Shown: positions 1 to 11,935, numbered from the stretch's first letter. The stretch is 64,000 nt of DNA from Cricetomys ansorgei (GCA_026225945.1 JAMJFZ010003656.1:1674001-1738000); one strand, 5' to 3'. Program-made: numbers and translations. Notes: generated by a model from the sequence alone, not told the origin.

Positions 1-236
1 TGAAGGGTGCTGCTTATTTTCTTGCTCCCCAAAGCTTGCTCAGCCTGCTTTCTTATACAATTCAGAACCACCTGCCCAGAGATGGCACCACCCACAGTGA
101 ACTGGGCCCTCCCACCTCAATCATCAATCAAGGAAATGCAACACAGGCTTGCCCACAGGCCAAGCTGGTGACTGCACTTTTAAACTGAGGTTCCTTCTTC
201 CCAGATGATTCTAGCGTATATCAAGCTGACAAAAAA
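1..236 (-). repeat. Medium-reiteration muroid repeat, cut by window edge
   Basis: The sequence with the CACAGTGAACTGGGCCCTCC segment and the closing ATCAAGCTGACA is the reverse complement of the repeat seen on + at about 36,975-37,615. I know it as an abundant dispersed repeat of mouse-like rodents but cannot assign its class. It enters from beyond base 1, so only part is visible. Confidence 0.7.
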
Positions 237-429
237 ACTAACCAGCAGAAGGAAAGTGTTAACAAAAAGCATATATGATACTTTTTTATAAATATAAATG
301 AATATAAAATACTTTCCAAGAAGATTTGGTCTTATACTGGCTACACATGCTTATAAAAAATAGATTTTGCACACTTATCCAATAAACACAAACCTAGGAA
401 TTCGGTACCTAAACCTATAATTACTCCAA

Positions 430-596
430 ATCCAGATACCTAAATGCCAGCTTAAGAACTCAACCAACAACAACCAGGGCAATATGACACCTCCAGAGCC
501 CAACTACCCTACTACAGCAAGCCCTGAACATTCTGACACAGTGGAAGCACAAGAAAAAGATCTTAAAACCAACTTTATGAAGATAATAGAAGAGGC
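430..596 (+). pseudogene. L1 ORF1 relic, N-terminal part
   Basis: The segment matches the start region of rodent L1 ORF1 (proline-rich, then the helix leading into the coiled coil). An open frame survives from 484, but after about 596 it reads into antisense 3' UTR of the inserted L1, so most of the 129-codon frame is artefactual. In an intact element ORF1p is an RNA-binding trimer that packages L1 RNA. This copy cannot make it. Confidence 0.75.
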
Positions 597-599
597 CCT
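585..599. repeat. Left target-site duplication of nested L1
   Basis: AATAGAAGAGGCCCT here is repeated as AATAGAAGCCCT at 1,413-1,424, with a small length difference. The same ORF1 word sits at both edges of the antisense L1 fragment, as expected for target-primed insertion followed by decay. Confidence 0.65.
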
Positions 600-1410
600 T
601 TTTTGTTTATTTTTCTTCTCTCATATAATACATCCCAACACCTTTCCTTCCTTCCCTCCCTCCACTCCTCCCAACTTCCTCATCTCTCCTCTCTCCCAGT
701 TGTATCACCCATCCTCTCACTCCCACTCTTACCTCTCCCCAGAAAAGAGCAGTCCTCCCAGGGTTACTACTGCTCAAACAGGGCACAACAAGATGGGAAC
801 AGGGTCAAGCACAATTCCCTACTTTGAGGGTAGACTAAGAAACCCAGCAGGAGGAAAAGGGTCCCAAGGGTAGACAAAAGGATCAAAGACATTCTGCACA
901 CCCCCTAACTCCAGTCTGTATGAGTCCTGCAAGAGCACTAGGCCAGGCAACCTTAAGACATATTTGGGGGATTGGCAGGTTCCATGTCTGCCGCTTCAGG
1001 CTTTAAGAGCACCTAAAAGTGCTGGTAAGGTGTGACTCTGTGGGACTTGTTCTCCTGGTATCCTCCACCTCCCTGGTCCCCACAATCTCTCTTCCACTTC
1101 TTCCATGGGGTTTCCCAAGCTCTGCACTTTGTTTGGCTCTGGATCTCTGCATCTGCTCCCATCAGCTCCCCAAGGAAGTCTATCTGATGAAGATTGGGCT
1201 AGGAGCCGATTTTTGAGCAGAGCATGACATCGTTAGAAATCATCTCCTGGTTATCCAGTCTCTAGTTCCTGGCCTGCTCTGCAATATCATGCATTGGCAC
1301 GGGGTTCTGCACTTCCATTGCCCCAGCAGATCCATATTTGTCTTTCTGGGACCAGGTTACCTCACTCAGGGTGATTTTTTTCTAGTTAAATCCATTTGCC
1401 TACAAAATTC
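600..1410 (-). mobile_element. Antisense 5'-truncated L1 nested in ORF1 of the host L1
   Basis: This is the reverse complement of L1 3' UTR plus the last ORF2 codons. The T-rich start (600-620) is the old poly(A) tail and the pyrimidine-rich 620-760 is the 3' UTR G-rich tract in reverse. Position 1,340-1,410 mirrors 6,090-6,160, the ORF2 end. It is about 810 bp against about 1,250 bp for the same interval in the host, with a deletion near 1,298. Flanking short duplications support insertion rather than twin priming, because a twin-primed inversion would not duplicate the 3' UTR. Confidence 0.8.
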
Positions 1411-2440
1411 AAAATAGAAGCCCTAAAAGAGGAAATGAATTAATCCCTCAATGAAATTGAAGAAAACATAAACAATGGGAGGAAATTAATAAATTTATTA
1501 AAGAAACCCAGGAAAACAATAAAACAACTGGAAGAAATGAATAAATCCCCTTTTAAAAAGCCAAGAAAAAACAAGCAAACAAAGGAAACAAACAAAACCG
1601 TTCAAGATCTGAAAATAGAAAGAGAAGCCATAAAGAAAACACAAACAGGGGGAATTTTGGAAATGAAAAACCTAGAAAAGTGATCAGGAAATACAGATGC
1701 AAGCTACAGCAATAGAATACAAGATATGGAAGAGAGAATTTCAGGAGTTGAGGATACTATTGGAGAAATAAAAAAGAAAATATCAAATCTAAAAAATTCC
1801 TAAGACAAAACATCCAGGAAATCTGGGACATTAAAAAAAGAATAATAGGAATAGAGAGCAGGGAGAAGAATTCCCAGCTCAAAGGTCTAGAAAATACTTT
1901 CGATAAGATCATAGAAGAAAAATTTCCAAACCTAAAGAAGGAGATGCCTATAAAGGTACCAGAAGCATACAGAACACCAAATAGAATAGACTAGAAAAAA
2001 AGGCACCCCCCTCCTGCCACAAAATAATCAAAACACTAAACATACAGAACAAAGAATAATAAAAGCTGCAAGAGAAAAAGAGAAATAACGGATAAAGGCA
2101 AATCAATTAGAATTACACCCGAATTCTCAACGTAGACTCTAAAAGGCAAAAGAGCCTGGAAAGATGTGCTACAGACTCTTAAGAGACCACAGATGCCAGC
2201 CCAGACTATACCCAGCAAAACTCTTGAGCACTAAAAATAGGGAAAACAAAATATTCCACGATAACTCCAAATACAAACAATATCTATCTTCAAATCCGGC
2301 CTACAGAGGGTGCTAGAAGAAAAACTGCAACCAAAGAAACTTAACTACACTAATGAAAACACAGGAAATATATAACCGCACACTATCAAAACCTAGAGAA
2401 AGGAGACACACACATACATACACACAACACAAACAACAAC
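1411..2440 (+). pseudogene. L1 ORF1 relic, coiled coil to C-terminus
   Basis: The segment resumes ORF1 right after the nested insertion. Lysine/glutamate-rich repeats (1,420-1,790) correspond to the ORF1p coiled coil. The downstream part to about 2,340 matches the RRM and C-terminal domain region, including the segment that normally reads KAAREK-like around 2,060. Stops occur in every frame, so no product is possible. Confidence 0.75.
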
Positions 2441-2464
2441 TACAAAATAAAAGGACCTAACAAT

Positions 2465-5400
2465 CATTAGTCTTGGCTATCTCTCAACATCAATGTACTG
2501 AATTCCCCAATAAAAACACATAGATTAAAAGAATGGATGAGAAAATAGGACTCATCCTTCTGCTGCATAGAAGAAACCTTAACCTCAAAGATAAACATTA
2601 CCTTAGAGTAAAGGGTTGTGAAAAGATTTATCATGCAAATGGACTCAAAAAGCAAGCCAGTATAGTCAGTCTAATATCTAATAAAATAGACTTCAAACCT
2701 AAATTAATCAAAAGAGATGGGAAGGACACTTCATACTCAAAGGAAAAATCCACCAAGATGACATTTCGATTCTTAATGTCTATGCCCCTAACACGAGGGC
2801 TCCGGTGTTTGTAAAACACTGCTAAAGCTTAAAACACACATTGACCCTCACACACAAAGTGGGAGACTTCAATACCCCACCCTTACCAACTGAAAGGTCA
2901 TCCAGACAAAAACTGAACCAAGAAATACTGGAGCTAACAGATACTATAAACCAAATCAACCTTACGGATATCTACAGAACATTTCACTCACAGACAAAAG
3001 AATATACCTTTCTCTCAGCATCTCATGGAATCTTCTCCAAAACAGAATACATACTGGGCCACAAAGCAAGTCTCAACAGTTACAGGAAAATTGAGATAAC
3101 TCCCTGTATTCTATCAGAACACTACGGATTAAAGCTGTATTTCAACAATAGCAGCAACAACAGAAGGCCTACAAATTCATAGAAATTGAACAACTCTGTA
3201 GTGAATGGTGACTGGGTCAAGACATAAAGAAAGAAATTAAAGACTTTCTAGAATTGAATGAAAATGAATACACAGCATACTCAAAAAATATAGGACACAA
3301 TGAAAATGGTGGTTAGCAGAAAATTCATAGCACAAACTGCCTACCAAAAGAAAAAGAGTGGAGATATCATACTAGCAAATTAAGAGCATATCTGAAAGCC
3401 CTAGAACAAAAAGAAGTAAGAACACCAAGAGGAGCAGACAGCAAGAAATAATCAAACTGAGGGCTGAAATAAATAAAATAGAAACAAAGAGAACATTACA
3501 AAGAGTCAGTGAAACAAAGAGTTGGTTCTTTGAGAAAATCAACAAGATAGACAAACCCCTAGTCAAACTAATTAAAAGATGGAGAGAGATATCCAAACCA
3601 ATAAAAACAAAATAGGGATATAACCAGAGACACAGAGGAAATCTGAAGAATAATTTGGCCATACTTTAAAAACCTGTACTACACAAAATTGGAAAATCTC
3701 AAAGAAATGGATAATTATCTTGATAAATACCACCTACCAATGTTAATTCAAGATTATATAAACAATTGAAATAGAACTATAACTCCCAATCAATTAGAAG
3801 AAGTCATTAAAAGCCTCCCAACCAAAAAAAGCCCAAGGCCAGATAATTTTAGCACAAAATTCTATCAGACAGTCAAAGAAGAGTTAATGCCAATACTCCT
3901 CAAATTATCCCATAAATCAGAACAGAAAAAAAACACTACCAAACTCATTCTACAAGGCCACAGTCATCCTGATACCCAAACAACATAAAGATTCAACAAA
4001 GAGAATTACAGGTCAATTTCTCTCATGAACATAGGTGCAAAAATACTCAATAAAAAAATACTCAATAAAACACTCGTGATTCAAATCCAAGAACACATAA
4101 AAAAGATCATCCACCATGGTCAAATAGGGTTCATCCCAGAGATTCAGGGCTGGTTCAACATACAAAAATCAGCCAATATCATCTACCATATAGACAAACT
4201 GAAAGAAAAAAAAAACCCCACATGATCCTGTCACTAGATGTTAAGAGAGAGATTTTGACAAAATCCAACACCCCTTCATGTTAAAAGTCTTGGAGAGACT
4301 GGAGATAGAAGGGACATACGTAAACATAATAAAGGGAATTTACAGTAAGCCCATAGCCAACATCAAATTAAATAGAGAGAAGCTCAAAGCAATTTCACTA
4401 AAATCAGGAACAAAACTAGGTGGTCCCTTCTCTCCATGCCTATTCAATATAGCACCTGAAATTCTACCTAAAGCAATAAGACAACAGAAGGAGATCAAGG
4501 GGATACAAATTGGAAAGGAAGTAGTCAAAGTATCCTTGCTTGAAGATTATATGATAGTATATATAAGCGACCCCAAAATTTCTCCAGGGAACTCCTACAA
4601 CTGATAAACACCTTCAGTGAAGTGGCTGTCTACAAAATCAACTAAAAAAATCAATAGTCCTCCTATATACAAATGACAAATGGACTGAGAAAGAAACAGG
4701 AAACAACTCCCTTCACAATAGCCACCAAGCAAGAGAAAGACTTGTATGACAAAAACTTTAAGTCCTTGAAGAGGGAAATTGATGAAGATCTCAGAAGATG
4801 GAAAGATCTCCTATGCTCCTGGATTGGTAGGATTAACATAGTAAAAATGGTCATCTTACCAAAAGCAATCTACAGATTCAATACAATCACCATCAAAACA
4901 CCAGTACAATACTTTACAGATCTTGAAAGGGCAAATATTCAACTTCGTATGGAAAAACAAAAAACAAACAAACAAACAAACCAGGATAGCTAAAATAATC
5001 CCAGGGGGAAAAAAGAACTCCAAAGGTATCACTATCCCTGATCTCAAGTTGTACTACAGACCTATAGTAATAAAAACCACATGGTATTGGCAGAAAAAGA
5101 CACATTGATCAATGGAACCAAATGGAAGACCTAGACATAAATCCACACACTTATGGATACCTGATCTTCCATAAAGAAGCCAGAAACATACAATGGAGAA
5201 AAGAAAGTATCTTTAACAAATGGTGCTAGTCTAATTGTATGTCTTTGTAAAGAAGATTGCAAATAGATCCATATTTACTACCCTACACAAAACTCAAGTC
5301 CAAGTGGATCAAAGACCTCAATATAAAATCAGATACACTGAATCTGATAAAAGAGAAAGTGGGGAATAGCCTTGAAACCACTGGCACAGGAGACAATTTC

Positions 5401-6198
5401 CTGAAGAGAACATTGATGGCTCAGGCAGTAAGATCAACGATAAGTAAATGGGATCTCATGAAACTGAAAAGCTTCTGTAAGGCAAAAGATACCATCAATA
5501 GGACAAAACAGTATCCTACAGAATGGGAAAGATTTTCACCAGCTACACATCTGATAGTGGGCCAATATCCAAAATATATAAAGAACTCAAGAAACTAGAC
5601 ATCAACAAAACAAATAATTCAATTAAAAATTGATACAGATCTAAACAGAATTCTCAAAAGAGGACCCTCAAATGGCTCAGAAACACTCAAAGAAATGTTC
5701 ACCATTCTTAGCCATCTGAGAAATGCAAATCAAAACTACTCTAAGAATCCATCCTCTACCTGTCATAATGGCCAAAATCAGTAACACAAATGACAGCCCA
5801 TGCTGGCAAGGATGAGGAGCAAGGGAAATACTCCTTGTACAGCCACTATGAAAATCAATATGGCAATTCCTCAGGACACTGGGAATCAACCTACCTCAAG
5901 ACCCAGCTATACCACTCTTGGGCATACACCCAGAGGAAGTTCCATCCTACTAGAAGGACACTTAATCAATTATGTTCATAACAGCTTTATTCATAATAAA
6001 CTGGAAACAACCTAGATGTCCTTCAACTGAAGAATGGATAAAGAAATTATGGTACATTTACATAACTCAGCTATTAAAAAAATGACTACATGAATATTTT
6101 AGGCAAATGGATAAAACTAGAAAAAAATCATTCTGAGTGAGGTAACCTACTCCCAGAAAGACAAACATGATATATACTCACTTATATATGGATATTAA
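2465..6198 (+). pseudogene. L1 ORF2 relic (endonuclease, reverse transcriptase, C-terminal region)
   Basis: Recognisable in order: endonuclease N-terminus (2,470-3,180; the GDFNTP motif survives near 2,865 and ILGHK at about 3,050), reverse transcriptase (about 3,780-4,650), and the C-terminal region ending IYGY-stop at 6,198. The reading frame changes repeatedly (pieces at 2,533, 2,841, 4,025, 4,278, 4,673, 5,257, 5,800). In the RT active site the family's F-A-D-D is replaced by L-E-D-Y at 4,539-4,550, losing a catalytic aspartate. An intact ORF2p would nick target DNA and reverse-transcribe L1 RNA; this copy is dead. Confidence 0.85.
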
Positions 6199-7346
6199 CT
6201 ATTAAGCAAAGGACAAAGTTGCTGTAATCCACAGACCCAGAGATATTATGCAACAAGGAGGGCCCCAGTGGGGACACAGGGATCTCCTTGGTAAAGGGGA
6301 AATAGAACTGATGATGCAGGTGGGCTGGGGCAGGGTAGAAATGAGAAGATAAGGGAACAGCAGGGTGAGGGATGGAGGGAAAGAATATATGGAGAGAAAA
6401 CCAGAATTAGAGGACATTTAGGGGGGATAGGGAGACCTAGGGCAGTGGAAACTCACTGGAATCTAAGATGGAGACCTTGATGAAGACCTCTAGCAATGAC
6501 AGATTGGGGATCCTGAACAGGTCATCTCTGGTAACTGGGCAAGGTTCTCGGTGGTGAGACTGGAACATCATTCCAGCCTCAAAACCCCCAACTTATGTTT
6601 CCTCCCCTACAGGATCTTCTGGGACAATAGAAGGGTATAACCCTATGCCAAAGAAGGAAGCCCATGCCTGATACTGCAAGGTAGGTCAGGAACTAGAGAA
6701 CAGATAGCCAAGAGATGATTTCTAACGATATCCTGCTCTAATCATAGATCCTGCTCTAATCATAATGATATCCTAGTCCAATCTTCATCAGAGAGGCTTC
6801 TTCTGGCAGCCAATGGGAGCAGATATAGAGGCCCAGAGCCAAACATAATCCAGAGCTGAAGGAATACCATAGACGAGGGGGTAGATTTCAGGGACCAGTG
6901 GGGTCAAGGACACCCGGGAGAATAAGCCCCCATGGAGGCAACTGACCAACACTCTTGGGGGCCCATGGAGCCTGAAGTGGCAGACATAGAACCTTCAGGG
7001 TCCCCTAGATATGTCTTGTGGGTTTTCTGTCTTGGTGTTCTTGCAGAGATTCTACAGGCCGGAGTGTGTGTAGGAGTGGAGTGTCTCTGATGATTTTGCC
7101 TGCCCTTGGGACCCTTTTCCTCATGCTGAGTTGTCTAGGGAATCCATGCCTAGCCATGTTCCATCTTGTTGTGCACTGTTTGAGCAATAATCTAGAAGGA
7201 CTGATCTTTTGGGGGACAGGGGTGGAGGGTAGGGAGGTAGAGAGGGTAGATTTGGAGAGGGGAGATCAAGTGAGCTGGGAGGAGTGGATGAAGGGGAGGA
7301 GGGGTATTGGGATGTATTATACAAGAGAAGAAAAATTAATTTTAAA
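6199..7346 (+). mobile_element. L1 3' UTR with G-rich polypurine tract
   Basis: This non-coding tail of the host L1 is homologous to 600-1,340 in reverse. It carries the G-run polypurine tract at 7,205-7,310 typical of L1 3' UTRs. The tail is decayed to an A-rich run around 7,325-7,346. Confidence 0.8.
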
Positions 7347-7650
7347 AATAGGTTTTGCTTTGTAATAAGCAACTTTAAGTAAAGGGTCTTTTGTTAATTG
7401 CTCCAGTTAATTTAGATAAATATATCAAAAGGTACTGACCATGGATTATTTTTAAGGATAGCTCTAATAAATTCATCTTGGTTTGACACATGATAGCTCT
7501 AATATAACCACCAATTCTGAATCTTGTTTAGTTTGACATTAGGGAGTACACGCTAAATAATTCCCATGAAAACCAATATATGCACAATATGCATTTGGGC
7601 AAATATTCTAGTACATTCAACTTAAAATTTTATCAGAGATCAATACTTCT
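7347..7650. other. Unassigned AT-rich stretch
   Basis: I see no gene, SINE or open frame of note. It contains an imprecise internal repeat of TAGCTCTAATA at about 7,463 and 7,494. It separates the large L1 from an older L1 piece. Confidence 0.4.
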
Positions 7651-7654
7651 CGCC

Positions 7655-8425
7655 CATCAGAAAAGTCCATTCAAAATGGATCAAAGACTTTAAATAAGAC
7701 TTACACTGCTAGAGGAAAATTAGGTAAATTAAGCATGTACTTTCTGAAAAGGAGTTCAATAACACAAGAAATAATCTCAAGAATTTACAAATGGCATTGC
7801 ATAAATTTAAAAAGCTTCTATGTAGCAAAGGAAACAATCAAAGTGAAGAGACAACCTACAAAAATGGAAAAAGAAATTTTTGCAAATAATCCATTATACA
7901 GTGGAGTAATACCTAGATTATATAAAGAACTGTAAAAACTACCAAACTACAGAATCATCCACTTAATAAATGGGCTAGTATGAATGGGCAGTTTTCAAAA
8001 GAATATGAATGGCAAATATACAAAAGAGAAAGTTTGACATCTTCAGCAATCAGTGGAATACCAATTAAAACTATACCATCTCATTCCAATTAGAATTGCT
8101 ATCATCAAGAAATTAAATGCTAGGCTGGGTATGGTGTCCCATGACTTTAATCCAAGCACTTCGGAGGTAGAGGCAGATGGATGAGTTTGAGGCCATCTTG
8201 GTCTACATAGGAAGTTCCAAACCAGACAAGGTTACATATTGAGTCCAGTCTTGAAAAAAAAAAGAAAAGAAAACGAAGGAATGAAGGAATGAAGGAATGA
8301 AGGAATGAAGGAAGGAAGGAAGGAAGGAAGGAAGAAAAAAATGCTGACAAGAATTTAGGTAAAAGGGAACTTATACACTTCTGGTAGGGATGTAAAGTTG
8401 ACACATATTTACATATTATGTTGTC
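7655..8425 (+). mobile_element. Old L1 ORF2 C-terminal fragment, interrupted by B1
   Basis: The 7,655-7,940 segment decodes in broken frames to the ORF2 C-terminal region; the best piece is 7,735-7,935, with a K-F-A-N-like stretch and RLYKEL at its end. It continues to 8,122, is split by a B1, and resumes at 8,340 with the GCTGACAAGAATTTAGG stretch. It is more diverged than the 370-7,346 copy. Confidence 0.7.
8123..8340 (+). mobile_element. B1 SINE with tail turned into (GAAT)/(GGAA) array
   Basis: The B1 body runs from GGCTGGGTATGGTG to GTCTTGAAAA (8,125-8,252). The A-tail has evolved into (GAATGAAG) and (GGAA) repeats at 8,275-8,336. It lies inside an L1 fragment. Confidence 0.8.
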
Positions 8426-8478
8426 AGAATCATTCAATAGCTTTTTAAAGTATTTAATATTTTTTTGTTTTGATAATG

Positions 8479-8522
<44 letters not shown>

Positions 8523-8535
8523 GTGTGTGTGTTGT
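8479..8535. repeat. (GT)n microsatellite
   Basis: About 27 GT units with an AGGT interruption near 8,520. It probably grew from the tail of the diverged antisense B3-like segment that follows to about 8,625. Confidence 0.9.
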
Positions 8536-8631
8536 ATGCCTGTGTATGTACATGTGTACAGGTGAGCCTGTAAATAAGCATGGGGAGACCAGAGGTCCAT
8601 ATGAAATGGCTTCCTCCATTGCTAATTTATT

Positions 8632-8850
8632 GGGTTGGGAATGTAGTTCAAAAGGTTCAATGCTGTTCTAGCATGACAAAGCCCTGAATACTATGTCTGA
8701 CACGGTATAAACCAGACTTGGTAGCACATTTCTATAATCTCAGCACTCTGAAGGTGGAGGCAAGAGGAATAAGGCTAAAGGTCATCTCAGGTTACATAGT
8801 GAATTTGAGGCCAACCTACATGAGACAAAAAGACATGTCTAAAAAGACAA
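8632..8850 (+). mobile_element. B4 SINE (ID-like head plus B1-like tail)
   Basis: An ID/tRNA-like unit (8,632-8,705) is followed by a B1-like unit (8,712-8,850, ATCTCAGCACTCTGAAGG). This order defines the B4 family. Confidence 0.65.
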
Positions 8851-8889
8851 AAGCTACATTACTAAGGCAGTATTTCCAGTATAACAAAA

Positions 8890-9112
8890 CAAAGAGAAAC
8901 AAAACAGTATAGTACTGCCATAAGGGAAGATACACAGATGAATGAAATGAAAATAGTCTAAAATAAAACCCATATATTTATGGTCAAATAATTTTACTAA
9001 GAATGCCAAGGAAACTCAACAAGGAAAGAATAAATAGTCTTTACAACAACAATTGATGTTACAACACCCAAATATTCATGTGCAAAAGATGAATTTGGGA
9101 CATCTCAAAAAA
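8890..9112 (+). mobile_element. Old L1 ORF2 fragment
   Basis: The AAATAAAACCCATATATTTATGG stretch region and the downstream GCAAAAGATGAATTTGGG match the ORF2 part between the RT and C-terminal regions. It lies upstream, in L1 order, of the piece at 7,655 although it comes after it here, so it is a separate copy. Confidence 0.6.
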
Positions 9113-9119
9113 CAAAAAC

Positions 9120-9488
9120 AAAAACAAAGTTGCAGGAGGACTACATTCAAGATCTACTATGGGACAGGAGGCTATTGCCATGTCCACTGGACTCTTTTCA
9201 GTGTATTAAATAAATTCACTCTTTCTTAAGAAAATACATTATAGAAGTATAAATTCAACATTTTTGGCTTACATTTGATGGATAATTAAAGGTCCAATGA
9301 GAACTTTCAGAAATTGATCAACAAGATGGTGCTACTAAGAAATATCTGTGTTTAATACTAGAGCTAAAAATGAAAGAATTCATAAAGTGCTCTATCAGGT
9401 TATATGCCAAATCAATACACTTCCAATGTCATTTTATAAGATATAATAAGATAATATTTCCTGAAAGTGAAACAAGTAGTTGGTTTTC
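9120..9488. other. Unassigned stretch
   Basis: After an (AAAAAC)n run this contains no recognised repeat and no convincing exon. It holds one short open frame (from 9,370) that runs into the following SINE. Confidence 0.35.
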
Positions 9489-9489
9489 T

Positions 9490-9668
9490 TTTTATATTTA
9501 TTATGTACTCTGTGTGTGTGCACATTTGCAGTGGCCCACCATAGGGCTTATATGGAGCTCAGAGACAACTTTCAAGAGTCCATTCTCTCCTTGTGGGCTC
9601 TAGAATCAAACTCAGGTTGTCAGATTTGGTAGCAAGTGCCTTTACCCAGGAAGCCATCTCACTGGCCT
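9490..9668 (-). mobile_element. B3-like SINE
   Basis: The reverse complement of the tRNA-derived SINE ends at GAAGCCATCTCACTGGCC (9,650-9,667), the RNA polymerase III A-box end. Confidence 0.7.
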
Positions 9669-9991
9669 GAGATATTTTTCCCTTAACTTCCTATTTTGAA
9701 GTAATTTTTAACTTGGGAAAGAACTTGTAAGAATACACAAAAAAAATATAACCTTCACCCACATTCCCAAAATGCTAACATTTTAAGTGATGTATTTTTA
9801 AAGTAAGAATAATGGTACTTATTCACTTCGCTTAACTAAAGGTCACTTATGCAGAAACCTCAAGACAGAAACCCAGAAGACAGAAAGACTTCTAAGTAGC
9901 CAGATATAGGTAGTCATATGATTCTTTACAATAACAAAAAAAAAACTTAACTTTTTTTGGAATATAGCACTTCTTTCAAAAACTGAAATCC

Positions 9992-10440
9992 TAAGTAAAC
10001 ATGGTAGCATATGACTGTAATGTCAGCACTCAGCTACATGAGTTCAAGTCCCATCTGGGCTACACGAGACTCTACAAAAACAAATTTAAAAAAAGGAGAA
10101 AAAAATCCTGAAATTCTGCTGGACATGGTGACACATGCCTGTAATGGTCACATACAGGAAGGTGTTGCTAAATAATCCCAAGTCCCAAGGTCACCCTGGG
10201 ATACAGAACAAGACCCTGTCTTTAACAACACTTTCTACATGACATCCTTAGCGCATGCCTTATAATCCAAAATACCCAGAGGCTGAAAAAAAGCATAAAA
10301 AATATAAGACCAGCCAGGACAACTTAGCAAGACCCTGTTCTAAAATAAAAAATTGAAAAGGGCTGGGGATGTGATTCTAGAATACAGCAACGGCCTAGCA
10401 TATAAGAGGTCCCACATTCTATCCCCAATACTCAGCAAAA
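9992..10440 (+). mobile_element. Cluster of three decayed B1-like units and one ID-like unit
   Basis: B1-like pieces lie at about 9,995-10,090, 10,112-10,225 and 10,232-10,350, each ending in a decayed GACCCTGT-type segment. An ID-like tRNA unit follows (10,360-10,440, GGGCTGGGGATGTGATTC). It probably represents B4-type composites. Confidence 0.6.
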
Positions 10441-10454
10441 CCCCCAGAGATATT

Positions 10455-10688
10455 TTTTAATACTCTAAAAAATTAGATTTTTTAATTGTATGAATGTTTG
10501 GCCTGGTGTATGTATGCATACTACGTGTGTGCCCAGTGCCAGAAGAGGTCAGAAGACAGCATCATTGGATCCTCTGGAACCAAAGTTATAGATGGCTGTG
10601 AGTCACTATGTGGTCGCTTAGAATCGAACCCAGGTCTCTGCAAGAGGAACTCATACTCTCAACTGCTGAGCCATCTCTCCAGCCCCCC
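10455..10688 (-). mobile_element. B3 SINE
   Basis: The reverse complement is well preserved, ending CTGAGCCATCTCTCCAGCCC at 10,665-10,685, with the left end in AT-rich tail. Confidence 0.85.
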
Positions 10689-10697
10689 AAACCCTGA

Positions 10698-10912
10698 AAT
10701 CATCATTTTTAATTATTTATTTTATGTGTATGGTTTTGTCTCTATATAGGTCTGTGTACAATGTGCAGTCCTTGTGACCACAGAAGTCTGAAGAAAGCAT
10801 CAGATCCCCTGGAACTGGAGTACGGACAACTATAAGTTGCCACATGGACAAACCAGGTCCTCTGAAAGACCAGCCAGTATTCTTAACACTTAGCCATCTC
10901 TCCAACCCCAGA
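10698..10912 (-). mobile_element. B3 SINE, tandem to the previous one
   Basis: A second B3 in the same orientation, ending AGCCATCTCTCCAACCCC near 10,908. The two lie back to back with only about 10 bp between, indicating insertion near or in the tail of the other. Confidence 0.8.
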
Positions 10913-10959
10913 ACCCTGAAATCTTATTCAGGCTCTAATATATTTTTAAAAGCCCAATT

Positions 10960-11285
10960 TCTTGAGATAAAATAATAGTTTTACTAGAGACAAAGAGGGA
11001 TTTTTAGGAAACAATTATAAGCCTATATACACATACATTTAACAATCATGCCCCCCAAACACATGAAATGAAACCAAAAAAACTCGAGAGGACCAGACAG
11101 TTCAATAACAAAACATTTGGACAATACTATCAAACAATCTGACCTAGCTGACACATCTGTAAAACATTCTCTTCAACAAGAGCAAATTATAAATTCTTTG
11201 CAAGCACAGATGAGGCATCTCTAGAACACATCATATGATATGCAATAAAACAAGTATCAGTAAAGTACGTTCTCTACTACAACAA
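10960..11285 (+). mobile_element. Ancient L1 ORF2 endonuclease-region fragment
   Basis: The order of short words (CTATATACACATACATTTAAC, then CCAAACACATGAAATGAAACC, then CACATCATATGATATGCAATA) follows ORF2 from the endonuclease region. All frames are broken. Confidence 0.55.
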
Positions 11286-11297
11286 AACAATTTAATT

Positions 11298-11450
11298 AAA
11301 GAGATGTAGCTTCGTTGGTAGTGTGCTTAGCTAGCATGAAGGAAGCCCTGAGTTTGAGCCCAAGTACCACACAAATCAGGCATGGTGATGTATATCTGTA
11401 ATCTCAGGACTCCAGATACAGGGGCGAGAAGATCAAGTGTTCAGAGTTAA
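11298..11450 (+). mobile_element. B4 SINE
   Basis: An ID-like head (GAGATGTAGCTTCGTTGG) joins a B1-like body (CAGGCATGGTGATGTATATC), truncated before the B1 3' end. Confidence 0.6.
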
Positions 11451-11935
11451 GGAAAATAATTAAATTAGATATTAGCAACAGAGTAACAATGGACACAGGG
11501 ATAATGAAAAATTAATGAAAGGCTAAAAGTAAGCCTTAATGTTTCTTGTCAGGAGATTTTCAACAAAGAGACTAAGACTATTCAATGGATAAATGGCAAT
11601 CTTTTCAGCTAAAGGTTCTGGACAACTCAAATCCATATGCATAAGATTAAAATTGGACCCCATATCATGCACAGAAATTAGTTCAAAGTGAACCCTGGAC
11701 ATAAGAGTAAGAACTAAAACTATAAAGCTCTGAGGAGAAAACACCAGAATAAATCTTCATTATCCTGGGTCAGGTAAAATTTCCCAGCTGTAACAATCAA
11801 ACATAATCAATAAAAGAAAAAACAAACTGACAGAAAGCTACAACAGACCAACCATGAGTCGGCAGTCAGTCAAAACTAAATAAAGACCAGTCTGAGTTAC
11901 ATAGTAGGAATGTGTCTTGAAAAAGAAACCAGGGG

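Larger units (their letters stand above)
370..7346 (+). mobile_element. Near-complete, inactive L1 (LINE-1), split by a nested L1
   Basis: The order is that of a muroid L1: ORF1 start region (from about 370-430), ORF1 coiled-coil and RNA-binding part (to about 2,440), ORF2 (about 2,465-6,198), then a long 3' UTR with a G-rich polypurine tract (7,205-7,310) ending near 7,346 in an A-rich stretch. The 5' UTR promoter monomers are missing. Both ORFs are broken by many stops and frameshifts. An antisense L1 3' fragment (600-1,410) interrupts ORF1, so this element is the older host. The 3' UTR resembles cricetid/Lx-type copies; subfamily is an inference. Confidence 0.9.

Noticed and set aside
600..7346. 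Twin-priming inversion as origin of the inverted L1 segments
   Set aside because: The inverted piece duplicates the 3' UTR instead of supplying the missing 5' part, and short target duplications flank it.
10360..10440. tRNA gene (ID/tRNA-like A and B boxes here and at about 30,961)
   Set aside because: No cloverleaf stems or acceptor pairing; sequence matches decayed ID SINEs.
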